DNA from: Paraburkholderia sp. PGU19
GTDB taxonomy: Bacteria; Pseudomonadota; Gammaproteobacteria; Burkholderiales; Burkholderiaceae
Reading direction: 5' to 3'
Assembly: GCF_013426915.1 (NCBI RefSeq)
Contig: NZ_AP023180.1
Span: 1,984,001 to 2,048,000 of the forward strand
Length of the DNA stretch: 64,000 nucleotides
The notes under the pieces are model-generated. The model did not search any database. It was not told where the DNA came from and saw nothing but the letters and a program-made list of their open reading frames with translations. Positions 56,029-64,000 of the stretch are shown in pieces. How positions within the stretch are numbered: the stretch's first letter is position 1; the number at the start of each line of letters is the position of its first letter. Made by a program: the position numbers and the translations under genes.

Positions 56029-57137
56029 GGAACTCACCCGTCAACATTCTGATCGTCGACGATATCGCGCATAACATCACGGCGCTCGAAGCGCTGCTGG
56101 CGCGTCCGGGGATCGAGCTGCTGGTCGCGAACTCGGGCACGGCCGCGCTCGACCTGCTGCTCAAGCATGAAGCCGCGCTCGCGATCCTCGACGTCAACAT
56201 GCCCGGCATGAACGGCTTCGAGCTTGCTTCGCTGATGCGCGGCAGCCCGCGCACGTCGCACGTGCCGATCATCTTTCTGACGGCCACGGCGGAAGACGCG
56301 TCGCGCACGTTTCGCGGCTACGAAGCGGGCGCCGTCGACTTTCTGCACAAGCCGTTCGACCCGCGCATCCTGCAATCGAAGGTCGATGTGTTCGTGCAGC
56401 TGGAGCAGCACAAGCGGCAACTCGCCGATCAACTGCTGACCACGCGCCAGTTGCTCGAAGCGAACGAAATGCTGATGGCCGTGCTCGGCCACGATCTGCG
56501 CACGCCGCTCGGCACGGTGCTCGCTTCGGCTGAATTTCTGGTGCGCAACGCCGCCGACGAGCAATCGGCGACTGTCGCGGGCCGCATCAGGAACAGCACG
56601 ATGCGCATGTCGCGGATGGTGCATCAATTGCTCAATCTCGCGCGCCTGCAAGGCGGCCGCATGCAATTACAGCCGCGTGCAAGTGATCTGGCAGCGCTGT
56701 GCCGCGGCGTGATCGAAGAGTTCGCGACGCACGAGCGCGCCGGCCAGATCGTATTCACTTCGCGCGGCAATACGACGGGCACGTGGGACACCGACCTGCT
56801 GTGGCAGGCCATTTCGAATCTGATCAGCAATGCATTGCATCACGGCGAGCGCGACAGCCCGATCACAGTCGACCTCAATGCTGAAGAGCCGAACCGGCTC
56901 CGCTTGACTATCAGCAATCGCGGCGCGATTCCGCCCGCGATGCTGCCGCATCTGTTCGAGGCTTTCGGCTCGAACGGCGTGGGCGAGCGCTCGCGCGAAG
57001 GGCTCGGCCTCGGGCTGCACATCGTGGACAAGATCGTGCGCATGCATGGCGGCAAGGTGACGGGCAAATCGGACGAGATCGTCGGCACTGTCTTTACGGT
57101 CGAACTGCCGCGCACCGCGCAAAGCTGGGTGCTCTGA
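56025..57137 (+). CDS. Receiver-histidine kinase (REC-HisKA-HATPase)
   Basis: A 370-residue soluble protein: receiver with D56 (LAILDVNMPGMNGFELASLM), short linker, HisKA with H156 (VLGHDLRTPLGTVLASAEFL) and HATPase (WQAISNLISNALHHGE, EGLGLGLHIVDKIV). It has no membrane helix. The receiver-first order suggests it is switched by phosphotransfer from the large hybrid kinase. It is translationally coupled to cheB. Confidence 0.9.
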   Translation: MRNSPVNILIVDDIAHNITALEALLARPGIELLVANSGTAALDLLLKHEAALAILDVNMPGMNGFELASLMRGSPRTSHVPIIFLTATAEDASRTFRGYEAGAVDFLHKPFDPRILQSKVDVFVQLEQHKRQLADQLLTTRQLLEANEMLMAVLGHDLRTPLGTVLASAEFLVRNAADEQSATVAGRIRNSTMRMSRMVHQLLNLARLQGGRMQLQPRASDLAALCRGVIEEFATHERAGQIVFTSRGNTTGTWDTDLLWQAISNLISNALHHGERDSPITVDLNAEEPNRLRLTISNRGAIPPAMLPHLFEAFGSNGVGERSREGLGLGLHIVDKIVRMHGGKVTGKSDEIVGTVFTVELPRTAQSWVL

Positions 57138-57345
57138 CACGGCGCGACGGCCGGCAGGCCGCGCGCGAAATACTTCGTAAGAGATGCGCCAGCGGCGCGC
57201 GCGCCTTGCGCGGCTTGGGCAAGCGTCCGCGCCCCGTTTCACGCGCCGCCCCGGCGCGTGCGGTGCTCAGTCGACGTAATAACGGCTTGCCATCAAACCG
57301 CACTACAATGCTTGCCGTCCGATGCCCGTTGTCCGCTTCTTCATC

Positions 57346-58179
57346 ATGTCCAGCCGCCCTTCCCGTATTGCTCTCGCGTTGACCCTGCCCGTGCTTGCCG
57401 CGCTCGCCGCGTGCTCGACGCCGCCCAAGGCGAAGCTGCAGGAAGACTTCGTCAGCAGTGGCGCGAGTCCGTACACGCGCACGTTTCAGGTGACGAGCAC
57501 GGAAGCCTGCGAAGGCGCGCGCCGCGCGCTGTTGAGCCAGGGCTACATGACGACGCTGGTGCGCCCCGATACCGTCGACGCCAGCAAGAACTTCCAGCCC
57601 GCCAGCGACTCGCATTTCACCGTTGAATTCCACATCGTCTGCACGGCGGGCGACGACGCGACCAACAGCAGCATCGTCTATGCGAACGCGGTGCAGAGCG
57701 GCTACGCGCTCAAGAAGAGCGATACGTCGGCGAGCGTCGGGCTGAGCGTGCTCGGCTCGCTGTCGCTGCCGATCCGCCAGAACAGCGACGCGATGGTGAA
57801 GATATCGAGCGAAACCATCCAGTCGGGCAAGTTCTACGACGGCTTCTTCAATCTGATCAGCCACTATCTGGCGAACGTGGTGCGCAGCGTGCCTGTGCCC
57901 GGCAATACCGTCGAAGCGACGCCGCTGCCCATGCCCGCTCCCGCGCCGGCGCTGGTCGTCACGCCGATGTCGTCCACGGGCGGCAACGCGGCGCCCGTCA
58001 TCATGCCCGCGGCTTCGAAGGAACAGACCACACCGCTTGCAGCGGCAGCGACGCCGGTTGCTTCGGCAACGCCCGTCTCCGCGACGACGCACGCGCACGA
58101 AGCCGCCGCCGCTTCGCCTGACAGCACGCCTGCGATCATTGAATCGCCGGCTTCGGATGCGGCGGCCTTGGCGCAGTGA
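57346..58179 (+). CDS. DUF2242-family lipoprotein
   Basis: From ATG 57346 the protein has 277 residues; another ATG at 57322 would add eight. The lipobox LAAC is near residue 22. The DUF2242 domain (about 35-185) shows CEGARRALLSQGYMTTLV, FQPASDSHFTVEFHIVC, SVGLSVLGSLSLPIRQNSDA and GKFYDGFFNLISHYL. The C-terminal 90 residues are alanine/proline/threonine-rich and probably disordered. Its stop is only 2 bp from the stop of the converging fic gene. Function unknown. Confidence 0.82.
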   Translation: MSSRPSRIALALTLPVLAALAACSTPPKAKLQEDFVSSGASPYTRTFQVTSTEACEGARRALLSQGYMTTLVRPDTVDASKNFQPASDSHFTVEFHIVCTAGDDATNSSIVYANAVQSGYALKKSDTSASVGLSVLGSLSLPIRQNSDAMVKISSETIQSGKFYDGFFNLISHYLANVVRSVPVPGNTVEATPLPMPAPAPALVVTPMSSTGGNAAPVIMPAASKEQTTPLAAAATPVASATPVSATTHAHEAAAASPDSTPAIIESPASDAAALAQ

Positions 58180-58181
58180 AC

Positions 58182-59330
58182 TTACGCGGTCGTGTCCGCC
58201 CGTCCCCACCCAGGGATGTTCAGGTAATAGCGCGTCGAGCGACCGGCACCGACCTTGCACAGTAGCCCCATGTCCTCGAGTTCGATCAGTTCACGCGACG
58301 CTGTGGCTCGCGAGGTGCCGCCGACGCTCTCGTACTTCCGGGTGCTCATGCCCCCTTCGAAGCCGTTGGGACCGGCATCGATCAGAAGGTTGACGACTTT
58401 GCGCTGTCGAGTCGTAAGTACCTTGTCCTGATGGTTCATCCAGAAAATGGCTTTAGCAAGCGTGGCGTCCACGACACTGGACGCCTCTTCGCAGGACACT
58501 CGCACCTGTTCCACAAACCACAGCACCCATTCGGTCACGTCCAGCTCGCCATGCTGAGCGCGCTCGAGTTGCGCGTAGTAGTCGCGTCGCTTGTCGAGCA
58601 GGCGCTGTGAGGTACGAATCAGGCGGCTGACTTCACCGCTGTCGCGCGCCAGCACGAGGTCGATAAGCACTCGACCAATGCGGCCATTCCCGTCCTCAAA
58701 GGGGTGAATCGTCGCGAACCACAGGTGAGCGAGTGCCGCTTTGACGAGATCGTCGTGTTCGGTCGTTGCGTTGAACCAGTCCACGAACTTCTGCATTTCG
58801 GCCGGAATGTCCGCTGATGACGGAGCCTCGTAGTGGACCTGTTCGCGTCCGACGCTCCCGCTGACGATTTGCATCGGCTCGGCATGCTCGCGGTAGGCGC
58901 CTACGAGAATTTTGACCATGCCTGAGTAGCCCGTCGGAAAGAGGGCCGCCTGCCACGCACACAATCGATCGTGCGTGAGTGGCGCTTCCCGTTGCCGCAC
59001 GGCGTCATCCATGATGTCGAGAAGGCCTTCGACACTTCGGGGCGCAATCGGGCCATCCTGATTCCCGACACCGAGCCGCCGTGCCACGGACGACCGTACT
59101 GCGGTGAGGTCGATGCGTTCGCCCTCAATCGCCGCCGTCGCGACTGCATCCTGGCTCCAGGCCTCGGCGGCAAGTTCGAGACGCTGCTCGAAGCCAAGAC
59201 CCGCCAGCTTGCCTTCAACGACGCCCTGGGCTCTGCGCGCGCGGGCCACCTCGCCGCCGACGCGAACAGCGTCGTAGTGCATGGCTGGCCACGATGAGAC
59301 TTTCCAGATGAGAGATCGGGTTGGTGACAT
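58182..59330 (-). CDS. Fic-domain protein with C-terminal winged helix
   Basis: The 382-residue protein has the N-terminal Fic-associated domain (LIWKVSSWPAMHYDAVRVGG) with an inhibitory-helix motif T65-A-A-I-E69-G70. The catalytic loop is H210-P-F-E-D-G-N-G-R218. The C-terminal helix-turn-helix (about 305-375; TTRQRKVVNLLIDAG, TSRATASRELIELEDMGLL) is DNA-binding in type. Fic proteins usually AMPylate target hydroxyls, and the glutamate keeps them autoinhibited. The winged helix plus the tandem dyads immediately upstream suggest autoregulation. There is no partner toxin or antitoxin gene. Confidence 0.9.
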   Translation of the reverse strand: MSPTRSLIWKVSSWPAMHYDAVRVGGEVARARRAQGVVEGKLAGLGFEQRLELAAEAWSQDAVATAAIEGERIDLTAVRSSVARRLGVGNQDGPIAPRSVEGLLDIMDDAVRQREAPLTHDRLCAWQAALFPTGYSGMVKILVGAYREHAEPMQIVSGSVGREQVHYEAPSSADIPAEMQKFVDWFNATTEHDDLVKAALAHLWFATIHPFEDGNGRIGRVLIDLVLARDSGEVSRLIRTSQRLLDKRRDYYAQLERAQHGELDVTEWVLWFVEQVRVSCEEASSVVDATLAKAIFWMNHQDKVLTTRQRKVVNLLIDAGPNGFEGGMSTRKYESVGGTSRATASRELIELEDMGLLCKVGAGRSTRYYLNIPGWGRADTTA

Positions 59331-59342
59331 GGTGTTGATGCG

Positions 59343-59443
59343 TTGAGGCGATTGCGGGCTCTAATCGACTCGGATTGTGAGTCGAAAACAGTGTAACCCA
59401 CTTTGAGGCGATTGCACGCCTAATCGACTCAAATCATGAGTCG
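59343..59443 (-). repeat. Two tandem 60-bp-spaced dyad repeats upstream of fic
   Basis: TTGAGGCGATTGC is repeated at 59343 and 59403. Each copy is followed by TAATCGACTC, 7 bases, and GAGTCG, giving dyads CGACTC-N7-GAGTCG at 59366-59384 and 59425-59443. In the second unit TTGAGGCGATT and AATCGACTCAA form a further near-perfect dyad. They start 13 bases upstream of the fic ATG and are good candidates for binding by the Fic winged helix. Confidence 0.65.
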
Positions 59444-59822
59444 GTACTCAACTCGCGCTGCGGGCTGAACTGCCGCGTGCACGTCCCTGTTTCTCCGTAA
59501 CTTGATCGACAGTTTTACCATTCACGCGGCAATTTTTATTTTCACGCCGCACTCAAGATTTCAACCATTTTGCCGACCGCGAACGAATATCTGTTTTAAA
59601 TCATCGATCGGTAAAAACGTTCGTAGTAAAAACGACCGAAGCATCGATATAAATCGAATAATCGAAAATATTTTCCCGATTGGGTTTTGCCCGCACTTAA
59701 GCGCAGCATCGATCCAGCCGTTACCACCTTCACGGAATTAACAAAACGGTACGCAATTTGAGGCAGTAAAACCTGCCGATTCATATTGCGTGCCGCACGT
59801 TGCTAAAAATTGGAGAGGGTCC
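59444..59822. other. AT-rich leader upstream of motA, no gene seen
   Basis: The stretch 59500-59790 is clearly more AT-rich than the rest of the window and carries no frame with protein features. It probably contains the motA promoter and a long 5' leader. I found no convincing sigma-28 (TAAA-N15-GCCGATAA) site. Confidence 0.4.
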
Positions 59823-60692
59823 ATGTTTGTCGCTATTGGTTGGGTGCTGGTTCTCGGCTCTGTGATCGGGAGCTTCGTGGGAGTGGGCGGCCATTTGCCC
59901 GCGCTGGTTCAGCCGTTCGAACTGCTGTGTATTTTCGGCGCGGCAATGGGCGCGTTCGTCGTCAGCAATCCCGTTTCGGTATTGAAGAAAACCATCAAGG
60001 CTTTGCCCGGATGCTTCAAGGGCGGCAGTTATTCGAAAGAGGTTTATCTCGAACTGATTGCGCTGCTTTACGAGCTGCTTCAGAAAGCACGTAAGGAAGG
60101 CATGATGGCGCTCGAAGCCGACGTGAATGCGCCGGAAGAAAGCGCGCTTTTCCAGAAGTATTCGCACGTATTGAAGGACCATCATCTGCTCGATTTCATC
60201 GTCGATTATCTGCGGATGATGGCGACGGGCAACGTGAACGTACACGAAATGCAGGACCTGATGGACGAAGAACTGGCGACGCATCACGCCGAATCGTCGG
60301 TGGCCGCGAACGCGATCCAGAAGATGGCTGACGGCCTGCCCGCGTTCGGCATCGTCGCGGCCGTGATGGGCGTCGTCCACACGATGGGCTCGGTCGGCGC
60401 GCCGCCCGCCGTGCTCGGCGAGATGATCGCGGGCGCGCTGGTCGGCACGTTCCTCGGCATTCTGCTCGCGTATGGCTTCATCGGCCCTGTTGCCGATTTG
60501 CTCAACGCGAAGGGCCGCGCGGAAGCCAAGCCGTATCAGTGCGTGAAGGCCGTGCTGCTCGCGTCGCTGTCCGGCTACGCGCCGCCCGTCGCCATCGAAT
60601 TCGGCCGCAAGGTGCTGTTCACGGCCGACCGTCCGAGCTTCCAGGAGCTCGACGACGCCGTGCGCGCCACCAAGATGCCGAAGTCGGCCTGA
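59823..60692 (+). CDS. motA: Flagellar motor stator protein MotA
   Basis: The start at 59823 has GGAGAGG about 5 bases upstream and gives 289 residues. Four membrane helices flank a cytoplasmic loop; FVAIGWVLVLGSVIGSFVGV opens it, and helices 3-4 read LPAFGIVAAVMGVVHTMGSV and GEMIAGALVGTFLGILLAYG, including the channel threonine and conserved proline residues. It forms the proton-driven stator with MotB. Confidence 0.94.
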   Translation: MFVAIGWVLVLGSVIGSFVGVGGHLPALVQPFELLCIFGAAMGAFVVSNPVSVLKKTIKALPGCFKGGSYSKEVYLELIALLYELLQKARKEGMMALEADVNAPEESALFQKYSHVLKDHHLLDFIVDYLRMMATGNVNVHEMQDLMDEELATHHAESSVAANAIQKMADGLPAFGIVAAVMGVVHTMGSVGAPPAVLGEMIAGALVGTFLGILLAYGFIGPVADLLNAKGRAEAKPYQCVKAVLLASLSGYAPPVAIEFGRKVLFTADRPSFQELDDAVRATKMPKSA

Positions 60693-60715
60693 CGCGCGCG
60701 GAGAAGGAGATCAGC

Positions 60716-61699
60716 ATGGCCGAAAGACGACCCCGCGGCGAAGAGGCGAGCGAGAAGGCTGCGCCCGTGATCGTGCGCCGCTCGAAGAAGGGCGACGGGC
60801 ACGGCGGACATCACGGCGGCGCATGGAAGATCGCCTACGCGGACTTCGTGACCGCGATGATGGCGTTCTTCCTGCTGATGTGGCTGCTCGGATCGACGTC
60901 GAAATACGACAAGCAGGGCATCGAGGATTACTTCAACACGCCGCTGTCGAGCCTGCTCGGCGGCAACGAAGGGACGGCGGCGGCGCGTCCGAACGTCATC
61001 CAGGGCGGCGGCCGCGACATGTCCGACACGCGCCCCGGCGACGGCAAGAAAGCGCAGCAGGAGCCCGCCAAGCCGACGCTCACGCAGGCGACCATGGCGC
61101 CCAACGACACCGCGCGTCTCGAACAGCTGAAGGCGAAGCTGTCGGCGCTGATCGAGCAGACGCCCGCGTTGAAGGCGTTCAAGGACCAGATCCGCATCTC
61201 GATCACGAACGAGGGCTTGCGCATCGAGATCGTCGATTCGCTGAAGCGCCCGATGTTCGCGACGGGCAGCGCGAAACTGCAAAGCTACGCGGTCGAGATC
61301 CTCACGCAGATCGGCGCGTCGCTGAACGATGTCGATAACCGCATTTCGATTGCGGGCCACACGGACGCCGTGACCTACGCGAACGGCCCGGCAGGTTACT
61401 CGAACTGGGAGCTGTCGTCGGAGCGCGCGAACGCGGCGCGGCGCGCACTCGTGGCGGGCGGTATGCGCGAAGACAAGTTGCTGCAGGTGCGCGGTCTCGC
61501 GGACGTGCTGCCGCTCAACGCGAACGTCGCCGACGAGCCGACCAACCGGCGCATCAGCGTGCTGGTGCTGAACAAGGCCGCCGAGCAGGCGTTCTTCCGC
61601 GACGGCGGACGCACGTCGATCGATGAAGCGCTGCCCGCAAGCGAGGCCATCCCCGGCGTGGTGTCGAAACTGAAGGTAAGCACGCGCAGCGCGTATTGA
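60716..61699 (+). CDS. motB: Flagellar motor stator protein MotB
   Basis: A 327-residue protein with one N-terminal membrane helix holding the proton-binding D43 (IAYADFVTAMMAFFLLMWLL). It has a plug/linker rich in Gly, Ala and Pro and an OmpA-like peptidoglycan-binding domain (AGHTDAVTYANGPAGYSNWE, ELSSERANAARRAL). The lysine/histidine-rich N-terminus (RRSKKGDGHGGHHGG) is longer than in E. coli. It follows motA by 23 bp, with AAGGAG upstream. Confidence 0.94.
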   Translation: MAERRPRGEEASEKAAPVIVRRSKKGDGHGGHHGGAWKIAYADFVTAMMAFFLLMWLLGSTSKYDKQGIEDYFNTPLSSLLGGNEGTAAARPNVIQGGGRDMSDTRPGDGKKAQQEPAKPTLTQATMAPNDTARLEQLKAKLSALIEQTPALKAFKDQIRISITNEGLRIEIVDSLKRPMFATGSAKLQSYAVEILTQIGASLNDVDNRISIAGHTDAVTYANGPAGYSNWELSSERANAARRALVAGGMREDKLLQVRGLADVLPLNANVADEPTNRRISVLVLNKAAEQAFFRDGGRTSIDEALPASEAIPGVVSKLKVSTRSAY

Positions 61700-61718
61700 T
61701 CGCGATGTCGTGTGTTCG

Positions 61719-61753
61719 GCCGCACGCTTCGAAAGGAGCGTGCGGCTTTTTTT
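61719..61753 (+). terminator. Rho-independent terminator of motAB
   Basis: A 10-bp perfect stem GCCGCACGCT / AGCGTGCGGC with an 8-base loop is followed by seven T residues. The remaining spacer to 62007 shows only a TGACC/GGTCA dyad and no gene. Confidence 0.9.
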
Positions 61754-62007
61754 GCTTCGCTCCAGGGCGATTTCACTGAGCAAATTGACCGTACGACGAA
61801 ATGGTCATACGCACTGTTTCACCCAGCGACACATTCGCGTCGTCAATTGCCTCAGGTCTTGCGCTCAGGCAAAGCAATTTCAGCGCTGCACTTCACAACC
61901 GCAACACGTTTCTGATATTGGTAGAGGAGCGTAGCTGTTGCGCTTGCGCGAGATCACGCGTGCAAACGTGCATTTCCCTTCCAATGCCTCATTGACGGAG
62001 AACGACA

Positions 62008-62595
62008 ATGCAAAGAAGACACTTCGTGACAGCAAGTGCCGCTGCACTCGCATACGGCAGCCTGCTGTTGTCGGGCTGCAGCACGACGACGAGTAGCGGT
62101 GAATCGGCCGCAACCGACATGTCCAAGCGGCAGTCGATCGACGCCAGCGTCGACGGCGCGCTTGCGAAGCTCTACACGAGCGTACAGGGCTCGCGTGAAC
62201 TGGTCGGCAAGGCGCGCGGCGTACTTGTGTTCCCATCCGTTCTGCAGGTGGGCTTCGTGGTGGGCGGGCAGTATGGCGAAGGCGCGCTGCGCGTCGGCGG
62301 CAGTACGGCGGGCTACTACAGCACGGTCTCCGGCTCGTTCGGCCTGACGGCGGGCGCGCAGTCGAAGGCGATCATCTTCCTCTTCATGACGGAAGACGCG
62401 CTCGACAAATTCCGCAACGCCAAGGGCTGGTCGGCAGGCGCCGATGCGTCGGTGGCGCTCATCAAGGTCGGGGCGAACGGCGCTGTCGATACCACGACGG
62501 CAACCGCGCCTGTCGAGGCGATCGTCATGACGAACTCCGGACTGATGGCCGACGTGTCGCTCGCGGGCACCAAGGTGTCGAAGCTGAACATCTGA
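62008..62595 (+). CDS. SYLF-domain lipoprotein (BPSL1445 type)
   Basis: A 195-residue protein with GGAG before the start, an RRHFV twin-arginine-like motif and lipobox LSGC near residue 24. The SYLF (Ysc84) domain fills the rest: GKARGVLVFPSVLQVGFVVG, YYSTVSGSFGLTAGAQSKAI, and KGWSAGADASVALIKVG. The fold binds phospholipids. A periplasmic or outer-membrane role in envelope homeostasis is likely. Confidence 0.9.
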   Translation: MQRRHFVTASAAALAYGSLLLSGCSTTTSSGESAATDMSKRQSIDASVDGALAKLYTSVQGSRELVGKARGVLVFPSVLQVGFVVGGQYGEGALRVGGSTAGYYSTVSGSFGLTAGAQSKAIIFLFMTEDALDKFRNAKGWSAGADASVALIKVGANGAVDTTTATAPVEAIVMTNSGLMADVSLAGTKVSKLNI

Positions 62596-62656
62596 GCTTG
62601 GTGCCGTGCGACGTGGCGCGCTCGCCACCGTCGCGCGTTGCCGCTGCGGGAAAAAT

Positions 62657-62696
62657 AAACGGCTCGCCGAGACCGATGGCGAGCCGTTTGCTTTTT
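62657..62696. terminator. Bidirectional rho-independent terminator
   Basis: AAACGGCTCGCC and GGCGAGCCGTTT form a 12-bp perfect stem with a 9-base loop, with A-rich sequence to the left and a T run to the right. It separates the converging SYLF and outer-membrane protein genes. Confidence 0.88.
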
Positions 62697-62712
62697 AGGT
62701 GCTACGCGGCGA

Positions 62713-63363
62713 TCAGAAGCGATACGTCACGCCGACCTTCACGATCGGGTACCAGCGCCACTTGTCGGCCTTGTCCTGCAGGGCCTGGCGTTCCTGGTCG
62801 ACGTTCGCCTGACCCGCTTCGGCGACGATGTCCGCGGGGACGTCGAGCGTCACTTGCGGGCGGCCATAGGTGACGCCTGCATCGAAGAACGCCGAGAAGC
62901 CCTTCTGCGCGACAGGCGTATGGCCAAAGCCAATGCCGATATACGGACGCACCGTCGGATACTTCGCCTCCGCGTGAACGGTCTCGCCGTTCGTCGCGTA
63001 GTTGGTGCCGTTGATGCTGACCGTGCCGCTCGGGCTGTTCGCGTCGCCCGATACGTTATCGCCGCCGATCAACACACCGGCCGTGATGCGGAACGGCACC
63101 GTAGCGGGCGCCGGGAAGAAGTCGAGGTACAGGCCGCCGTGATAGATCTTGGCCTTGCCGTCGTAGTTCAGGCCACCGGCGCTGAAATTGTGCGAGAACG
63201 CAATGCCATTGAATTCGGCGCGGATGTTATCGCGCGTGCCGAGCGGTTCAGAGAAACCGATACCGAGGCCTTCCGTGCCGACCTGGCCATAAATTTCGTG
63301 AGCGTGCGCAACGGGCGCGGACAGCGCGAAGCCCGCCGCGAGCGTGACCAACAGCCTTTTCAT
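62713..63363 (-). CDS. Outer-membrane beta-barrel-like protein
   Basis: The start at 63363 gives 216 residues with a signal peptide (MKRLLVTLAAGFALSAPVAH); another ATG at 63378 would add five residues. The mature protein alternates beta-strand patterns (IYGQVGTEGLGIGFSEPLG, IYHGGLYLDFFPAPATVPF, VRPYIGIGFGHTPVAQKGFS) and ends with an aromatic outer-membrane signature KVGVTYRF. It resembles OmpW/opacity-type eight-stranded barrels of unknown role. Confidence 0.8.
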   Translation of the reverse strand: MKRLLVTLAAGFALSAPVAHAHEIYGQVGTEGLGIGFSEPLGTRDNIRAEFNGIAFSHNFSAGGLNYDGKAKIYHGGLYLDFFPAPATVPFRITAGVLIGGDNVSGDANSPSGTVSINGTNYATNGETVHAEAKYPTVRPYIGIGFGHTPVAQKGFSAFFDAGVTYGRPQVTLDVPADIVAEAGQANVDQERQALQDKADKWRWYPIVKVGVTYRF

Positions 63364-63613
63364 CTGTGAGATTTCCATCGGGGTTCTGGAGGACGCCTGA
63401 CCTTGACGCCGCGTGTATCGGGAAAAATTGCCCGTCACACGCGATGACCTTGCGTTGCGGCGGTGTCCCAGACCCGTCTTATTACGTAGCACTCACAGAA
63501 AATCTTTAATGAATATTTAAAACGTTCTTTGCGTCCCGACTCAAGCCCTTTAAATGTCGGGCTCCTCAGCGAAACCCGGTAAATTACGCGGCCTTACCAA
63601 TGCTTTAAATCCG

Positions 63614-64000
63614 TCATTCGATGCCGCGCGTCATTCGCTGGATCGCCTGAGGCGGCTGGCCGAACGCGCGCAAAAAGGCCCGACGCATGCGCTCGCGGTC
63701 GCCGAAACCCACATCGCGCGCCACCACGTCGACGCCATGCCGTCCCGTCTCGAGCATCAGGCGCGCCGCTTCGACGCGCAGCCGCTCGACCGCCTTCGCG
63801 GGCGTCTGCCCCGTTTCTTCCCTGAACGCGCGCGTGAACTGCCGCGGGCTCAAATGCGCGGCGTCCGCGAGCTGTTCGACGGAAAGCGGCGTGTTCAGAT
63901 TGCGCCTCGCGTACGACAGCGCCGTCTGGATGCGATCGGACTTCGGCTCGAGTTCGAGCAGCGCCGAAAACTGCGATTGACCGCCCGCGCGCCGGTGATA
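63614..64000 (-). CDS. GlxA-family regulator, C-terminal part (partial)
   Basis: The frame is open to the window edge. The visible 128 residues begin with YHRRAGGQSQFSALLE, the end of a DJ-1/PfpI regulator domain, then an AraC-type double helix-turn-helix: LSVEQLADAAHLSPRQFTRA and VVARDVGFGDRERMRRAFLR. The 250-bp spacer to the outer-membrane protein gene has a CCCGAC/GTCGGG hairpin (63535-63561) and AT-rich sequence. Its first part lies beyond 64000. Confidence 0.9.
   Translation of the reverse strand, partial: YHRRAGGQSQFSALLELEPKSDRIQTALSYARRNLNTPLSVEQLADAAHLSPRQFTRAFREETGQTPAKAVERLRVEAARLMLETGRHGVDVVARDVGFGDRERMRRAFLRAFGQPPQAIQRMTRGIE

Noticed and set aside
59343..59443. CRISPR-like repeats
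   Set aside because: Only two units, with palindromic content and no cas genes or longer array; an operator pair is more likely.
61790..61830. TGACC/GGTCA dyad as a terminator or operator
   Set aside because: Short arms with a 12-base spacer and no T tract or linked regulator; chance level in a window of this size.

Overview
The window comes from a GC-rich betaproteobacterium of the Burkholderiaceae, most like Paraburkholderia or Caballeronia. The evidence is family-level: an OmpC-type porin, DUF4148 and DUF2242 proteins, a SYLF lipoprotein of the BPSL1445 type, araFGH and gsi-type transporters, several IclR/LysR/GntR/GlxA regulators, and strong GC bias at third codon positions. I could not compare sequences to a database, so genus is an inference. 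The gene mix (catabolic operons, regulators, transporters, an incomplete T6SS) suggests a secondary chromosome or accessory region.

Layout. 1-5250: end of a GntR/FCD regulator, then a leftward acyl-CoA unit (LysR, CaiB/BaiF CoA-transferase, HMG-CoA-lyase-like enzyme, MFS carrier) and a 44-residue protein. 5396-7195: GlxA-type regulator and an SDR. 7563-20892: a leftward run of 14 genes that looks like one aromatic-catabolism operon. It has a Rieske ferredoxin, a small protein of unknown role, Rieske oxygenase, SDR, cupin, alpha/beta hydrolase, IclR regulator, second SDR, ThDP enzyme, aspartate-dehydrogenase-like protein, aldehyde dehydrogenase, extradiol dioxygenase, FAD ferredoxin reductase and MFS carrier. 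A divergent porin (21334-22407) and a second, very similar IclR gene lie beside it. Palindromes of one type precede both divergent transcripts.

23522-31153 holds an incomplete type VI secretion locus (tssE, tssH/clpV, hcp, an OmpA/TssM-like gene, a 5'-truncated tssF, tssG, tssJ). tssA, B, C, I, K, L and a full M are absent. A rearrangement junction sits near 28970-28990. 31470-40845 is a peptide-scavenging unit: RpiR regulator, isoaspartyl peptidase, GsiABCD-type importer, DmpA-type aminopeptidase and DppA-type aminopeptidase, mostly joined by 4-bp overlaps. 40888-48546 is a sugar-acid unit: an araFGH-like ABC importer, an arabinose/galactose 1-dehydrogenase, a divergent arabinonate-type dehydratase and a FadR-type regulator. 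A perfect palindrome overlaps the -10 box of the dehydratase promoter.

48806-58179 holds small secreted proteins, an asparaginase, and a signalling module (large hybrid kinase, CheR, CheB without receiver, REC-histidine kinase) with no chemoreceptor. 58182-64000 has a Fic protein with tandem dyad repeats at its 5' side, an isolated motA-motB pair, a SYLF lipoprotein, an outer-membrane beta-barrel-like protein and the C-terminal part of another GlxA-type regulator. I saw no tRNA, rRNA, CRISPR array, insertion sequence or prophage.
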